Assembly (NCBI RefSeq): GCF_013204825.1
Contig: NZ_JABMKV010000003.1
Span: 372,001-436,000, forward strand
Origin: Pedobacter boryungensis
GTDB taxonomy: Bacteria > Bacteroidota > Bacteroidia > Sphingobacteriales > Sphingobacteriaceae
Reading direction: 5' to 3'
DNA length: 64,000 nt
Of this stretch, positions 16,894-27,449 are shown piece after piece (positions within the stretch are counted from its first letter, which is position 1; every line of letters begins with the position of its first letter). Under the pieces are notes generated by a model. That model made no database searches and was not told where the DNA came from. It worked only from the letters and a program-made list of their open reading frames with translations. The translations under genes and the position numbers were made by a program.

Positions 16894-17591
16894 CTATTTA
16901 TATAATTAACTTCAAAACAAGCGGCTAAGGCAGCAGTTTCAGTTCTCAGTCGCGTGCTACCTAAAGTTACTGCTTTATAGCCATTTTGCAAAGCGATATC
17001 AACCTCTGTTTGAGTAAAATCACCTTCGGGCCCAATTAAAATTAAATACGATTGATATGTTTGAGTAAGTTGATTGATAAATGGTTTTTCTCCTTCAATG
17101 CAATGTGCAATGAACTTCTCTCCATTTGAATTTTGTTTCATCAGCTCCATAAAAGAAATAGCAGTATTTAATTTAGGATGATAAGCTGTTAATGATTGCT
17201 TTACAGCTGAGGTAATCACTTTTTCTAACCTTTCTTCCTTTACGATTTTACGCTCTGAACGATCGCAAATGATCGGCGTTATTTCGTCAATTCCTATTTC
17301 TGTGGCTTTCTCTAAAAACCACTCTATACGATCTATGTTTTTTGTCGGCGCAATAGCAATGTGTAAATAATGATTACGCTTCCCAAATTCTGTTTGCTTT
17401 CTAATTACTGTCAGCTGAACATTTTTTTTGCTCATCCCCGTAATTTCAGCTTCATATAAACCACCCTTTCCATCAATTAAATGGATGATATCACCAACAG
17501 TTAAACGGAGCACTTTACTACAATGCCTACTTTCTTCTTCGTTTAATGTGTACTGATTTGATGTAATATCGGGTGTGTAAAAAATATGCAT
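16890..17591 (-). CDS. rsmE: 16S rRNA (uracil-1498-N3)-methyltransferase
   Basis: A 233-residue SPOUT methyltransferase with an N-terminal PUA-like domain (RHCSKVLRLTVGD at about 22-34) and the trefoil-knot region IGPEGDFTQTEV...LGSTRLRTETAALAA that binds S-adenosylmethionine. It methylates U1498 in helix 44 of 16S rRNA. Length is normal. Third from last in the dedA-initiated unit. Confidence 0.96.
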   Translation of the reverse strand: MHIFYTPDITSNQYTLNEEESRHCSKVLRLTVGDIIHLIDGKGGLYEAEITGMSKKNVQLTVIRKQTEFGKRNHYLHIAIAPTKNIDRIEWFLEKATEIGIDEITPIICDRSERKIVKEERLEKVITSAVKQSLTAYHPKLNTAISFMELMKQNSNGEKFIAHCIEGEKPFINQLTQTYQSYLILIGPEGDFTQTEVDIALQNGYKAVTLGSTRLRTETAALAACFEVNYINR

Positions 17592-17601
17592 TAGCTTGAG
17601 T

Positions 17602-18915
17602 TTAATGCGTATCTACCATATCACTTTTATTAATTACCAACTCAAGTTTTATGGTTTCTATATTTTGTTCAGTTTTCTTTAAAATAGTAAATAAATAACC
17701 GTAGCACTCTTCACTATCGCCAACTTCAGGAATTTTACCAAAAGCATGAGAAACTAATCCACCTACAGTATCATAATCTTCATCTTCTGGTAAATCATGT
17801 GGTAAGTGTTCATTCACGTCATAAACGGTAGCATAAGCGTTAATGACAAATTCTGTATCTGAAATTTTCTCTACTGTTGGCTTCTCTTCATCATATTCAT
17901 CCTGAATTTCACCAACAATTTCCTCTACAATATCTTCTAAAGTAACCATCCCTGCTGTACCACCAAACTCATCAATTACAATAGCAATTTGAATACGTTT
18001 TTGTTGTAATTCGCTAAGCAGATCGTTAATTTTCTTTGTTTCTGGAACGAAATATGGTTTTCTGATTATATCGGCCAATGCCCATTCTTTATTGCCAGCT
18101 AAAAGTGGCAATACGTCTTTAGCATGTACAATACCGATAATTTTATCAATAATATCATCGTAAACTGGCATGCGAGAATAACCTTCGCCAATGATAGTTT
18201 GCACTACTTCCTCTTTTGAGGTGTTGAGTTCTATACCAGAAATTTTTGTACGAGGTACCATGATATTTTTAACCACACGCTCGTTAAAATCGAACACATT
18301 TTTGATTAACTCATGTTCATTATCTTCTAATGCACCACTTTCTTTACCTTGATCTAGTAAGTATTGAAGCTCTTCATTGCTATGTAATGATTCATGTCCG
18401 CCAGCAGAGTTAATTCCAAATAATTTTAACACTAAAGATGCAAATCCATTCAATAACCAAATTACTGGTCTACCTACAAAATAAAATGCTCTTAGTGGTA
18501 ATGCAATAAATAATGTTGTAGCGACAGGTCTTTGTATTGCAATTGATTTCGGAGCTAACTCTCCAAAAACAATATGCATAATGGTAATGATTGAAAATGC
18601 AATAATTGTAGAAGCTGAATTAATTACGTTTTCGCTTATTCCGAACTTAATTAGTCCATCATGAATAATTTCATGCATAACACGTTCACCTACCCAGCCC
18701 AAACCTAGCGATGCCAAGGTGATTCCTAACTGTGTTGCTGCTAAAAATCCATCTAAATTATGGATAATATGCTTTGCAATTTTACCAACTCGGCTACCAG
18801 TTTTTGCTTTAATTTCAATTTGAGACCCGCGAACTTTTACAATAGCAAATTCGGCGGCTACAAAAAATCCGTTAAGTGCAACTAAAAAGAAAGTCCAGAA
18901 TAAATCCCAGCCCAT
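17602..18915 (-). CDS. CNNM/CorC-type transporter (hemolysin family)
   Basis: A 437-residue membrane protein: DUF21/CNNM transmembrane domain (about 1-190, four hydrophobic spans), a CBS-domain pair (about 205-330, with VPRTKISGIELN and IDEFGGTAGMVTLEDIVEE) and a CorC/HlyC C-terminal domain (about 345-430). Such proteins are linked to Mg2+/Co2+ efflux. Its ATG overlaps the ppa stop by one base (TAATG). The old name hemolysin is historical. Confidence 0.93.
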   Translation of the reverse strand: MGWDLFWTFFLVALNGFFVAAEFAIVKVRGSQIEIKAKTGSRVGKIAKHIIHNLDGFLAATQLGITLASLGLGWVGERVMHEIIHDGLIKFGISENVINSASTIIAFSIITIMHIVFGELAPKSIAIQRPVATTLFIALPLRAFYFVGRPVIWLLNGFASLVLKLFGINSAGGHESLHSNEELQYLLDQGKESGALEDNEHELIKNVFDFNERVVKNIMVPRTKISGIELNTSKEEVVQTIIGEGYSRMPVYDDIIDKIIGIVHAKDVLPLLAGNKEWALADIIRKPYFVPETKKINDLLSELQQKRIQIAIVIDEFGGTAGMVTLEDIVEEIVGEIQDEYDEEKPTVEKISDTEFVINAYATVYDVNEHLPHDLPEDEDYDTVGGLVSHAFGKIPEVGDSEECYGYLFTILKKTEQNIETIKLELVINKSDMVDTH

Positions 18916-19463
18916 TATATATTTCTAAATTTCTTATCGTAAAGCTCTATGCTTTCTTGTATCACTTTGTGTGCATAACGTACACCAAGCAAGTGTTCAA
19001 TAGTTACTTTTTTCTCTTCTAATGCTTTGTAATCTTGAAAGAATTTAACAATTTCTTTCATAGTATGCGGTGGCAATTCGTGTAAATCGTTAATGTAATT
19101 TACAGACATATCATTTTTTGCTACCGCAATAATTTTATCATCCTGCTCTCCATTATCCACCATGTGCATTACACCAATTACTTTAGCTTCAATAATTGTC
19201 ATTGGGTAAACGTCAACAGAACATAATACTAAGATATCCAATGGGTCATTATCATCACAATATGTCTGTGGGATAAAACCATAATTTGCTGGATACATTA
19301 CAGACGAGAAAAGAACTCTATCTAATTTAATTAGGTTCGATTCTTTATCTATTTCATATTTTGCTTTTGAACCTTTAGGGATTTCAATTATTGCATTTAC
19401 AACAGCTGGCAGGTTCTCTCCAGGAGAAACACTGTGCCACGGATGATGATCTTCTTTACTCAT
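18915..19463 (-). CDS. ppa: Inorganic diphosphatase, family I
   Basis: A 182-residue soluble pyrophosphatase hydrolysing diphosphate to two phosphates. [20 protein letters not shown] carries the active-site Tyr and Asp cluster with the DNDPLD metal motif. Normal length. ATGA overlap with dedA upstream and TAATG overlap with the CNNM gene downstream. Confidence 0.97.
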   Translation of the reverse strand: MSKEDHHPWHSVSPGENLPAVVNAIIEIPKGSKAKYEIDKESNLIKLDRVLFSSVMYPANYGFIPQTYCDDNDPLDILVLCSVDVYPMTIIEAKVIGVMHMVDNGEQDDKIIAVAKNDMSVNYINDLHELPPHTMKEIVKFFQDYKALEEKKVTIEHLLGVRYAHKVIQESIELYDKKFRNI

Positions 19464-20134
19464 TTTTTTTCTTCTTCTTCAATCTCTGTCTCATCTTCAT
19501 CATCACTTTTATTTACCCGTTTTTTCACAAACGTGATAACCAATGGTATAGTGGTGATTACAATGAAACCTATTATTATATAAACCAAATACTCTTCAAT
19601 TTGTTGGGCAAATCTTTTACCCAAAAAATATCCAAGCAAAGTTAATGATGCTATCCATAATATTGCACCTACAATGTTATAAAATGCAAATTTTTTAATG
19701 TCTAATTTTACTACCCCAGCAAAAATAGGGGCAAAAGTTCTAACAATTGGCACAAACCTACCCATTATTAAAGCAAAGGCACCTTGTTTTCTGTAATATC
19801 GTTCTGCAGCCAAAAGATATCTCTTTTTAAAAAAAATACTATCTTTTCTCTTATACAACAAAGGGCCCGTTTTTCTTCCGAACCAATATCCTGTGAAATT
19901 TCCAGAAATAGCAGCAATGCATAAACCTAGCACTAAGACATATATATTTACATCTAACCTACCCGTTGCCACAAACATGCCCGCTAAAAACAAAAGATAA
20001 TCGCCTGGTAAAAAGAAACCAAAAAATAAACCGGTTTCAGCAAAAATTACAAACAAAACAACATAAAAACCACCCTCTTTAAGTAATTTTTCGGGATCAA
20101 TAAAATGCTGTAATGAATTCCAGAATTCTTGCAT
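19460..20134 (-). CDS. DedA family membrane protein
   Basis: A 224-residue protein with about five hydrophobic segments. [16 protein letters not shown] and [16 protein letters not shown] are the DedA signatures with the conserved acid and arginine residues. DedA proteins are lipid scramblase/flippase-like and help recycle undecaprenyl phosphate or maintain the proton motive force. The tail is strongly acidic ([16 protein letters not shown]). First gene of the unit; 46 bases after nuoN. Confidence 0.93.
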   Translation of the reverse strand: MQEFWNSLQHFIDPEKLLKEGGFYVVLFVIFAETGLFFGFFLPGDYLLFLAGMFVATGRLDVNIYVLVLGLCIAAISGNFTGYWFGRKTGPLLYKRKDSIFFKKRYLLAAERYYRKQGAFALIMGRFVPIVRTFAPIFAGVVKLDIKKFAFYNIVGAILWIASLTLLGYFLGKRFAQQIEEYLVYIIIGFIVITTIPLVITFVKKRVNKSDDEDETEIEEEEKK

Positions 20135-20180
20135 AGTTGAATTATTCGTAAAACTACAAATAATAATCTATATCGTTAGG

Positions 20181-21554
20181 CTATATCAAATTTAAAATAA
20201 GAGATGGATAAACCCCTAAAAATAAGGTAACTATTACCGATAGTACTAATACTATTTTGTATTGCAATGGAGTATCTAAAATAATGTCTGAACCATCTTT
20301 AAACCACATAGCTATAATCACTTTAAAATAGTAATAGAAACCTATTAATGCATTTACAATAGCAATAACAACTAAAACAGTTTGATAATTTTCCATTACG
20401 TTTAAAAACATCACATATTTACCAATAAAGCCAGCAGTTAATGGAATACCTGCTAAAGAAAGCATTGCAATGGTTAGTGCGAAAGCTGTTAATGGATTTC
20501 TTTTACCCAAACCATTAAAATTCTCGAAGTTATCATTACCTGTTTTTTGCTTAACAACTATCAAAATTGCAAAGGCAATGATCGTTGCAAACGTATAAGC
20601 TGCAGCATAAACTAATACATTACTTGCAGAATTAGCGGTAAGTACAATTAAAGAAAACAACATATAACCTGCATGCGATACACTCGAATATGTTAGCATG
20701 CGCTTGAAGTTTTTTTGGTAAAGGGCAGTAATGTTTCCTATACACAATGTGATGATCGTAATGATCATTAATGCTGGCATCCAAAAATCATGTAATGGTT
20801 CAAAAGCTCCAGCAAATAACCTTAAAAATGCAGCAAAACCAGCTGTTTTAACCACTGTCGACATAAAGGTAGTTATTAACGATGGAGAGCCTTCATACAC
20901 ATCTGGAACCCAGAAATGGAATGGAGCTGCACCAACTTTAAAACACAAACCAATCATCATTAAAATAACACCTGGATAAAATAAAGGTGAAACTGCTTTT
21001 ACATTATTCACTAAATAATTCTGAATAATAGCAATATCAAACGAACCTGTTGCTCCGTATATTAAAGTAATACCGAATAATAAAAACCCTGTAGAAAAAG
21101 CACCCATTAAAAAGTATTTCAATGATGCTTCATTTGAGGCAAAATTCAGTTTTCGTATTCCCGCTAGGATATATAAACTTACTGACATAATTTCTAAGCC
21201 AATAAATAGCATAGACATATTCTGATAAGAAACCATGATAATCATTCCTGAAAGAGCAAACAAAATCAAAGTAAAATACTCTGCAATATTATCGCTCCCT
21301 TCAGCAAAATAATTTTGGGTTAATAGAAATATAAAGAAAGTACCAATTATAGCAATGGCCGAAAATGCTAAAGCGAAATTATCCATACGCATCATACCGT
21401 AATACGTTGTTGGATTATTCCATGAGCAAGCTACAAAACCTAATGCAACCAATAAACCAATTAACGTTAGAGGCAACAAGGCTTTTTTTGCCTTAAACAA
21501 ACCCGCATAAAGTACTATTAAAGCCGTAGCGGCAATGGTTATAATAATGTTCAT
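20181..21554 (-). CDS. nuoN: NADH-quinone oxidoreductase subunit N
   Basis: A 457-residue antiporter-like membrane subunit of complex I with about 14 hydrophobic spans. MSVSLYILAGIRKL and KVGAAPFHFWVPDVYEGSP are conserved proton-channel segments with a buried Lys and Glu. Last gene of the nuo operon; nuoM ends 2 bases before it. Confidence 0.97.
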   Translation of the reverse strand: MNIIITIAATALIVLYAGLFKAKKALLPLTLIGLLVALGFVACSWNNPTTYYGMMRMDNFALAFSAIAIIGTFFIFLLTQNYFAEGSDNIAEYFTLILFALSGMIIMVSYQNMSMLFIGLEIMSVSLYILAGIRKLNFASNEASLKYFLMGAFSTGFLLFGITLIYGATGSFDIAIIQNYLVNNVKAVSPLFYPGVILMMIGLCFKVGAAPFHFWVPDVYEGSPSLITTFMSTVVKTAGFAAFLRLFAGAFEPLHDFWMPALMIITIITLCIGNITALYQKNFKRMLTYSSVSHAGYMLFSLIVLTANSASNVLVYAAAYTFATIIAFAILIVVKQKTGNDNFENFNGLGKRNPLTAFALTIAMLSLAGIPLTAGFIGKYVMFLNVMENYQTVLVVIAIVNALIGFYYYFKVIIAMWFKDGSDIILDTPLQYKIVLVLSVIVTLFLGVYPSLILNLI

Positions 21555-21556
21555 GT

Positions 21557-23020
21557 TTAGTTTACCCCTGTTAATTTTTGATTTACTTGTTCTAATAAAT
21601 GTTGTACTGAAGCTTCAGATAAGTGCAAAATTGGTTTTGGATAAACACCCATTACAATTATCAATACGCAAATAGTGTACAATACCCCTTTTTCTGTTCC
21701 TTTAATATCAGTAAAACTGATGGTTAGTGTATTGGTTTCGCCTAACATTACTTTTTGATACATTCTCAGCATATATACTGCACCAAAAATGATAGTCAAG
21801 CCAGCAATTAAACCTAACCATGAGTTGTAATTGTATACGCTAAATAGCAATAAAAACTCGCCAATAAAACCGTTAGTTCCTGGTAAAGCAACAGTTCCTA
21901 AAAGGATAATTAAAAAAGTAATAGCCAATTTTGGAGCAACTTTAGCTAATCCACCTAACTCTTCAATTTTATTGGTGTGTAAACGAGATGATATGATATC
22001 CAATACGAAAAACAAACCTATTACATTAATACCATGACTTAACATTTGTACCATTACACCTTGTAAACCTTGTGTACTTAATGCAAAAATACCTGCTGAT
22101 ATTAAACCAACGTGAGCAATTGACGAATAAGCAACTAGACGTTTAGCATCTTTTTGAGTAAATGCAATTAGCGAAGCATAAACAATTCCAATTACAGAAA
22201 GTATCATTGCTACACAAACCCAGTCGTTAACGCCTTGTGGTACAATTGGCAATAACCATCTAATTACACCATAAATACCCATTTTAAGCATAATACCAGA
22301 TAATAACATAGTTCCTGGAGCAGGAGCTTCTGTATAGGTATCCGGTTGCCAAGTATGGAATGGGAATATTGGCATCTTAATAGCAAAAGCAATAAAGAAT
22401 GCCCAGAAAATCCAACCTTGTTGATATGAATCTAAGTTTAAGGCGTAAAATGCATTGATATCGAAATTCTTAGCAGGATTTTGAAGATATAAATAAATGA
22501 TACCCAATAACATGAAGAGTGAACCTGCAATCGTGTAAACAAAAAACTTCATGTTTACTTTAATACGATCTTTTCCGCCCCACATGGCGCAAATAAAGTA
22601 AATTGGAATTAAAGCCGCTTCCCAACCGATATAAAATAAAAATCCATCTAATGCTGTAAATACCAACAATAATCCGCTTTGCATAAATAAAATTAACGCA
22701 TAAAAAGCATTGGCATTTTTGTATTCATGTTTAAAGCTCGAAAGAATGATTAATGGCATTAAAACATTTGTTAAAATAACCGTAATCATGCTAATTCCAT
22801 CAATACCTGCATGGAAATTAATTCCTAATTGCTGTATCCAAGGATAGTTTACTGCGAATTGTGTAGTCGCATCTGGAGTAAATTGGGTTAATAAACCAAT
22901 AGTTACACAAAGCGATATTAGTGCAAAACCTAATGCACTTACTTTAGCAGAACCGCCTTTAAGTAGTGAGGTAATTAATGCACCAACAAGTGGTAAAAAT
23001 ATGAGTATTAATAGTTCCAT
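21557..23020 (-). CDS. nuoM: NADH-quinone oxidoreductase subunit M
   Basis: A 487-residue antiporter-like proton-pumping subunit. GWEAALIPIYF carries the key TM5 Glu and FPFHTWQPDTYTEAPAPGTM the broken-helix motif. About 14 transmembrane helices. Located between nuoL (19-base gap) and nuoN. Confidence 0.97.
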   Translation of the reverse strand: MELLILIFLPLVGALITSLLKGGSAKVSALGFALISLCVTIGLLTQFTPDATTQFAVNYPWIQQLGINFHAGIDGISMITVILTNVLMPLIILSSFKHEYKNANAFYALILFMQSGLLLVFTALDGFLFYIGWEAALIPIYFICAMWGGKDRIKVNMKFFVYTIAGSLFMLLGIIYLYLQNPAKNFDINAFYALNLDSYQQGWIFWAFFIAFAIKMPIFPFHTWQPDTYTEAPAPGTMLLSGIMLKMGIYGVIRWLLPIVPQGVNDWVCVAMILSVIGIVYASLIAFTQKDAKRLVAYSSIAHVGLISAGIFALSTQGLQGVMVQMLSHGINVIGLFFVLDIISSRLHTNKIEELGGLAKVAPKLAITFLIILLGTVALPGTNGFIGEFLLLFSVYNYNSWLGLIAGLTIIFGAVYMLRMYQKVMLGETNTLTISFTDIKGTEKGVLYTICVLIIVMGVYPKPILHLSEASVQHLLEQVNQKLTGVN

Positions 23021-23039
23021 TTATATGTGTTGAACCGAA

Positions 23040-24941
23040 TTAAGCGATTGATAAATAAGTATACAATAACAATGCGATGATACCGAATACCATCATAAAT
23101 ATATAAAAGCCAACATTACCAGATTGTAAAAGACGTAAACCTTTACTTCCCTCAGTTGCAGACCAGCCAAAGCCATTTACCAAACCATCGATTACTTTTT
23201 TATCGATAATGCGATAGAAAAATCTCGAAAATGCATCTAAAGGTTTAGTGATGATGGCATCGTAAATTTCATCCAAATAGAATTTGTTGTATGATATTTT
23301 GGCTAAAATTGAGCGTTTATTTTCATCCGAAACTGGAACATGAGCATTTTTAACATATTTAGTATAAGCATAAAACAAGGCAATTAACGCCGCCAAAACA
23401 GAGACAGCCATTAAAGCAAATTCTGTAGTGTGGTCTAGTGTTAATTCATGATGAGCAATACCAGCTCCAGTTAGCCAATGCGCCAACCATTCATTACCAC
23501 CAAATACTGCAGGAATATTTATCAACCCACCAATTGCCGCCAAAATAGCTAATACAATTAATGGATATGTCATGATTTTTGGAGATTCGTGAATGTATTC
23601 TTCTGCATGATGCGTTCCACGATATTTGCCAGAAAAAGTTAAAAACATCATTCTGAACATATAAAAAGCAGTCAAAAACGCTGTGAACAATCCAATTGCC
23701 CAAAGTACTTTATTGTATTCAAAAGCGTGGGCTAAAATTTCATCCTTAGAAAAGAAACCAGAGAAGGGTGGTAAACCAGCGATTGCGATTGTACCGATCA
23801 TCATGGTAGCAAACGTAATTTTAAGCTTTCCTTTTAATCCACCCATGTGGCGCATATCTTGCTCATGGTGCATTGCATGTATTACAGAACCTGCTCCTAA
23901 GAACAACAATGCTTTAAAGAAAGCATGAGTTAAAACATGGAAAAATGAACCTGTATATGCACCAACACCTAAACCTAAAAACATGTAACCCAATTGAGAT
24001 ACAGTTGAATAAGCCAATACCTTTTTAATATCTGTTTGTGTTAAAGCAATAATTGCGGCAACTAAAGCAGTTGCTGTTCCAATAATTGCAATGATCATTT
24101 GCGTAGTTGGCGCTAAATCAAATAATACGCTCGAACGGGCAATCATATAAATACCAGCAGTTACCATTGTTGCAGCATGTATTAAAGCAGAAACTGGTGT
24201 TGGGCCCGCCATTGCGTCTGGTAACCAAGTAAATAAAGGTAATTGAGCAGATTTACCACAAGCACCTATAAATAATAAAATCGTAATTAAAGTAATTGTT
24301 CCTGCACCTGGCATCATTGAAGCAGCCTGTGGAAATACCTTAGCAAATTCTACACTTCCAAAAGTATTAAAGATTAAGAATACACCTAAAAGGAAACCCA
24401 AATCTCCAATTCTATTCATTACGAATGCTTTTTTTGCTGCACTTGCATAATTACTGTTGGTATACCAAAACCCAATTAATAGATAAGAACATAATCCTAC
24501 ACCTTCCCATCCAATAAACATCACAATGTAGTTTGAGCCTAAGACCAATATCAACATAAAGAAGATAAATAGGTTTAAGTAAGCGAAGAATTTACCAAAT
24601 CCAGCATCATCATGCATGTATCCAACTGAATATAGATGAATTAAAAACCCAATTCCTGTTATAATTAATAACATTATTGAGCTCAATGGATCGTATAAAA
24701 ACGAAAGTGGGATGTGTAAATTACCAGCGCTAATCCAATCGAAAAGCTCAACTGGAAACTGTTTTTGTGTGCTACCACTTAAATCAAAAAACAAAATAAC
24801 GCTTAATACAAAAGAAGCTAATACAGCGCCACTGCCAATAATACCAACAAGGCTTTTGCTAAATGTATTTCTGCCTAGGCCATTAATTACAAAGCCTAAA
24901 AGCGGAAGCAAAGGAATTAACCAAAGTAAACTATTTATCAT
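23040..24941 (-). CDS. nuoL: NADH-quinone oxidoreductase subunit L
   Basis: A 633-residue antiporter-like subunit with the distal lateral helix. GWEGVGLCSYLLIGFWY (TM5 Glu), LFTWLPDAMAGPTPVSALIH and the C-terminal amphipathic region are present. Normal length. Eleven bases after nuoK. Confidence 0.98.
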   Translation of the reverse strand: MINSLLWLIPLLPLLGFVINGLGRNTFSKSLVGIIGSGAVLASFVLSVILFFDLSGSTQKQFPVELFDWISAGNLHIPLSFLYDPLSSIMLLIITGIGFLIHLYSVGYMHDDAGFGKFFAYLNLFIFFMLILVLGSNYIVMFIGWEGVGLCSYLLIGFWYTNSNYASAAKKAFVMNRIGDLGFLLGVFLIFNTFGSVEFAKVFPQAASMMPGAGTITLITILLFIGACGKSAQLPLFTWLPDAMAGPTPVSALIHAATMVTAGIYMIARSSVLFDLAPTTQMIIAIIGTATALVAAIIALTQTDIKKVLAYSTVSQLGYMFLGLGVGAYTGSFFHVLTHAFFKALLFLGAGSVIHAMHHEQDMRHMGGLKGKLKITFATMMIGTIAIAGLPPFSGFFSKDEILAHAFEYNKVLWAIGLFTAFLTAFYMFRMMFLTFSGKYRGTHHAEEYIHESPKIMTYPLIVLAILAAIGGLINIPAVFGGNEWLAHWLTGAGIAHHELTLDHTTEFALMAVSVLAALIALFYAYTKYVKNAHVPVSDENKRSILAKISYNKFYLDEIYDAIITKPLDAFSRFFYRIIDKKVIDGLVNGFGWSATEGSKGLRLLQSGNVGFYIFMMVFGIIALLLYTYLSIA

Positions 24942-24952
24942 CTTCTATATAA

Positions 24953-25282
24953 TTACCACTTAAGGCGATTTAACACATTAATATCTATCGACTGCGTATT
25001 TCTGTAAACCATTACAATAATTGCAAGTCCAACGGCTACTTCGGCAGCTGCCAAAGCCATAATAAAAAACACAAAAACTTGCCCTGATGGATCGTTATGA
25101 TGAACAGAAAAAGCTGTTAGCAACAAGTTAACAGAGTTTAACATCAATTCTACCGACATAAAAATAACAATAGCATTTCTACGTGTTAACACGCCCATTA
25201 CCCCGATAGTGAAGATAATAGCACATAACCAAATGTAATGGTCAAGTGGAACGGTTTGCATGGTTGAAGCTAAATTATCCAT
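24953..25282 (-). CDS. nuoK: NADH-quinone oxidoreductase subunit K
   Basis: A 109-residue, three-helix membrane subunit. SVELMLNSVNLLL carries the conserved membrane-embedded Glu of the proton path and AAAEVAVGLAIIV the second. Its start overlaps the nuoJ stop by 8 bases. Confidence 0.97.
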   Translation of the reverse strand: MDNLASTMQTVPLDHYIWLCAIIFTIGVMGVLTRRNAIVIFMSVELMLNSVNLLLTAFSVHHNDPSGQVFVFFIMALAAAEVAVGLAIIVMVYRNTQSIDINVLNRLKW

Positions 25283-25781
25283 TTGCTTTTTCTTCTTTTT
25301 TAGTTAATAATACTGCGCCAACCATTGCTGTAAGCAATAAAATTGATGACAATTCAAATGGCAACATAAACGGGCCAAATAATTCTTTACCTAGGTTTTT
25401 TACCAATCCCAAATTTGGATTTTGTAAAACTAATGGGCTATTAATTGAAACCGCTTTAAATGAACCAACTAGGGTTACTAATAAACATCCTCCGGCTATT
25501 ACGCCTAAAATTTTAACCAAAGCTGATTTATTGGGTTCATTTTCCTTATTCAAGTTTAAAAGCATCAGCACAAATAGGAATAAAACCATAATTGCACCCA
25601 TGTAAACAATAAAATTTACAACCGCTAAAAATTGTGCGTTTAATAACACATAGTGGACTGTAAAAGTGAAGAAAGTTAGAATCAAATATAAAACACTGTG
25701 AATTGGATTCTTCGAAAAGATAACCATCAGTGAAAAGATGATGCTCAATGTTGCTACGAAATAGAATACTGATGTACCCAT
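25275..25781 (-). CDS. nuoJ: NADH-quinone oxidoreductase subunit J
   Basis: A 168-residue membrane subunit with five hydrophobic spans; NPIHSVLYLILTFF and VYMGAIMVLFLFVLMLLN are typical, the latter being the pi-bulge helix. It is separated from nuoI by a 120-base gap that holds a long inverted repeat, unlike the other junctions of the operon. Confidence 0.96.
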   Translation of the reverse strand: MGTSVFYFVATLSIIFSLMVIFSKNPIHSVLYLILTFFTFTVHYVLLNAQFLAVVNFIVYMGAIMVLFLFVLMLLNLNKENEPNKSALVKILGVIAGGCLLVTLVGSFKAVSINSPLVLQNPNLGLVKNLGKELFGPFMLPFELSSILLLTAMVGAVLLTKKEEKANG

Positions 25782-25812
25782 TAATTTTCTTTTTGTTTAG
25801 TTATTAACCGTC

Positions 25813-25890
25813 TCGTCATTGCGAGGCACGAAGCAATCTATTTTGTTAAAGTCCATCGCTTTAGGATTGCTTCGTTCCTCGCAATGACGA
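25813..25890. repeat. REP-like palindromic element between nuoJ and nuoI
   Basis: Arms at 25813-25838 and 25865-25890 are 26 bases each and match as reverse complements at 25 of 26 positions, with a 26-base spacer. The core GTCATTGCGAGG/CGAAGCAATC is a sequence I know as a widespread dispersed repeat in several bacterial genomes. It would form a stable stem-loop inside the nuo transcript. No terminating T-run follows on the minus strand. Confidence 0.85.
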
Positions 25891-25901
25891 CTTGTATATT
25901 T

Positions 25902-26402
25902 TTATTTCGCCTCCAAAGGAGCTTCAACCAATTTATCTTTTCCGTAAATAAAATCTTTACGTAAATAATCAGATGGAACAATTGGTCCATCTAAATAAAT
26001 AGCCTCTTTAGGGCAAGCTTCTTCACATAAACCGCAAAAAATGCAACGTAACATGTTGATTTCATAAACTGCAGCATATTTTTCTTCACGGTATAATGCT
26101 TTCTCTTCAGGCTTACGTTCTGCTGCAATCATAGTGATTGCTTCTGCAGGACATGATAAGGCACATAATCCACAAGCAGTACAACGCTCTCTGCCTTCTT
26201 CATCTCTTTTCAGAGAATGCATTCCTCTCCAGTTAATTGAAAATTCACGCACTTGTTCCGGATATCTAATCGTTGAACTTTTCTTAAAAAAGTGGCTCAT
26301 TGTAGTACCTAAACCTTTAACAATTGCAGGCAAGTACATTCGTTCTGCAAGGTTAAGAGGCTTTTGCTCTAGTACTTTTTTCTTATTACTTAATGATTCC
26401 AT
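25902..26402 (-). CDS. nuoI: NADH-quinone oxidoreductase subunit I
   Basis: A 166-residue peripheral-arm subunit with two 4Fe-4S ferredoxin motifs, CTACGLCALSCP (about 86-97) and CIFCGLCEEACP (about 120-131), carrying clusters N6a and N6b. Lies 10 bases after nuoH. Confidence 0.97.
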   Translation of the reverse strand: MESLSNKKKVLEQKPLNLAERMYLPAIVKGLGTTMSHFFKKSSTIRYPEQVREFSINWRGMHSLKRDEEGRERCTACGLCALSCPAEAITMIAAERKPEEKALYREEKYAAVYEINMLRCIFCGLCEEACPKEAIYLDGPIVPSDYLRKDFIYGKDKLVEAPLEAK

Positions 26403-26411
26403 ATCTCTCTC

Positions 26412-27449
26412 TTAAAACTTATTTACAACAGCAATAACAATCCCTGTGATAATGATATTTGCAATAGCCAATGGAATTAATGCTTTCCATCCTAAATTCA
26501 TCAACTGATCATAACGGAAACGAGGGATTGTCCAACGTACCCACATGAAGAAAAAGATGAATGCAAATATTTTAGCAAATAAAACAACTGTTCCAATTAA
26601 TGCAGCAACATTAGGACTAACATGACCTGCAACAGTATCCATCCATGGGTAATTGTAACCACCAAAGTATAATGTTGCCATCACGGCAGATGAAACAAAC
26701 ATATTGATATACTCAGCAAACAGGTAAAACCCTAATTTCATTGATGAGTATTCTGTGTGGTAACCCCCAATTAGTTCAGTTTCACACTCAGGTAAATCGA
26801 ATGGAGCACGATTAGTTTCTGCAAAAGAACATACCATAAAAATGATAAATCCTAATGGTTGATAAATAACATTCCAGTGCCAACCATGCTGCTGAGCTAC
26901 AATTTCTTTTAAACTAAGCGTGTTGGTCATTAAAAGCAAAGCAATGATAGATAAGCCCATCGCCACCTCATAACTGATATTTTGAGATGCTGCCCTAATT
27001 GCACTTAACAATGAATACTTATTGTTAGATGCCCAACCACCAATCATTACACCATAAACACCTAATGAAACCACCCCAAAAAGGTAAAGTACACCAACAT
27101 TAATATCTGTAACTTGTAAAGGAACTACTCTTCCATTAATGTTCAAATCTTGACCCCAAGGAATAACCGCCGTACCAATACAAGCACAAAGCATGGCCAA
27201 CCCTGGACCAACCATAAATAACCACTTACTTGCGTTTGAAGGAATAATCTCTTCCTTCATAAACATTTTTAAACCGTCAGCTAAAGGTTGTAAAATACCA
27301 AAAGGACCAGCTCTATCCGGACCTAAACGATCTTGTAAAAAAGCAGCAACTTTTCTTTCTGCATAGGTAGAATACATCGCTATAACCAAACTAATGGAAA
27401 ACAAAATAGTTACCAGTGCAAATTTTTCGATTACAAAATTTATATCCAT
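26412..27449 (-). CDS. nuoH: NADH-quinone oxidoreductase subunit H
   Basis: A 345-residue membrane subunit forming the quinone chamber. AERKVAAFLQDRLGPDRAGP and ETNRAPFDLPECETELIGG with its conserved acids are diagnostic. About eight helices. Its start overlaps the stop of the nuoG gene by one base. Confidence 0.98.
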   Translation of the reverse strand: MDINFVIEKFALVTILFSISLVIAMYSTYAERKVAAFLQDRLGPDRAGPFGILQPLADGLKMFMKEEIIPSNASKWLFMVGPGLAMLCACIGTAVIPWGQDLNINGRVVPLQVTDINVGVLYLFGVVSLGVYGVMIGGWASNNKYSLLSAIRAASQNISYEVAMGLSIIALLLMTNTLSLKEIVAQQHGWHWNVIYQPLGFIIFMVCSFAETNRAPFDLPECETELIGGYHTEYSSMKLGFYLFAEYINMFVSSAVMATLYFGGYNYPWMDTVAGHVSPNVAALIGTVVLFAKIFAFIFFFMWVRWTIPRFRYDQLMNLGWKALIPLAIANIIITGIVIAVVNKF

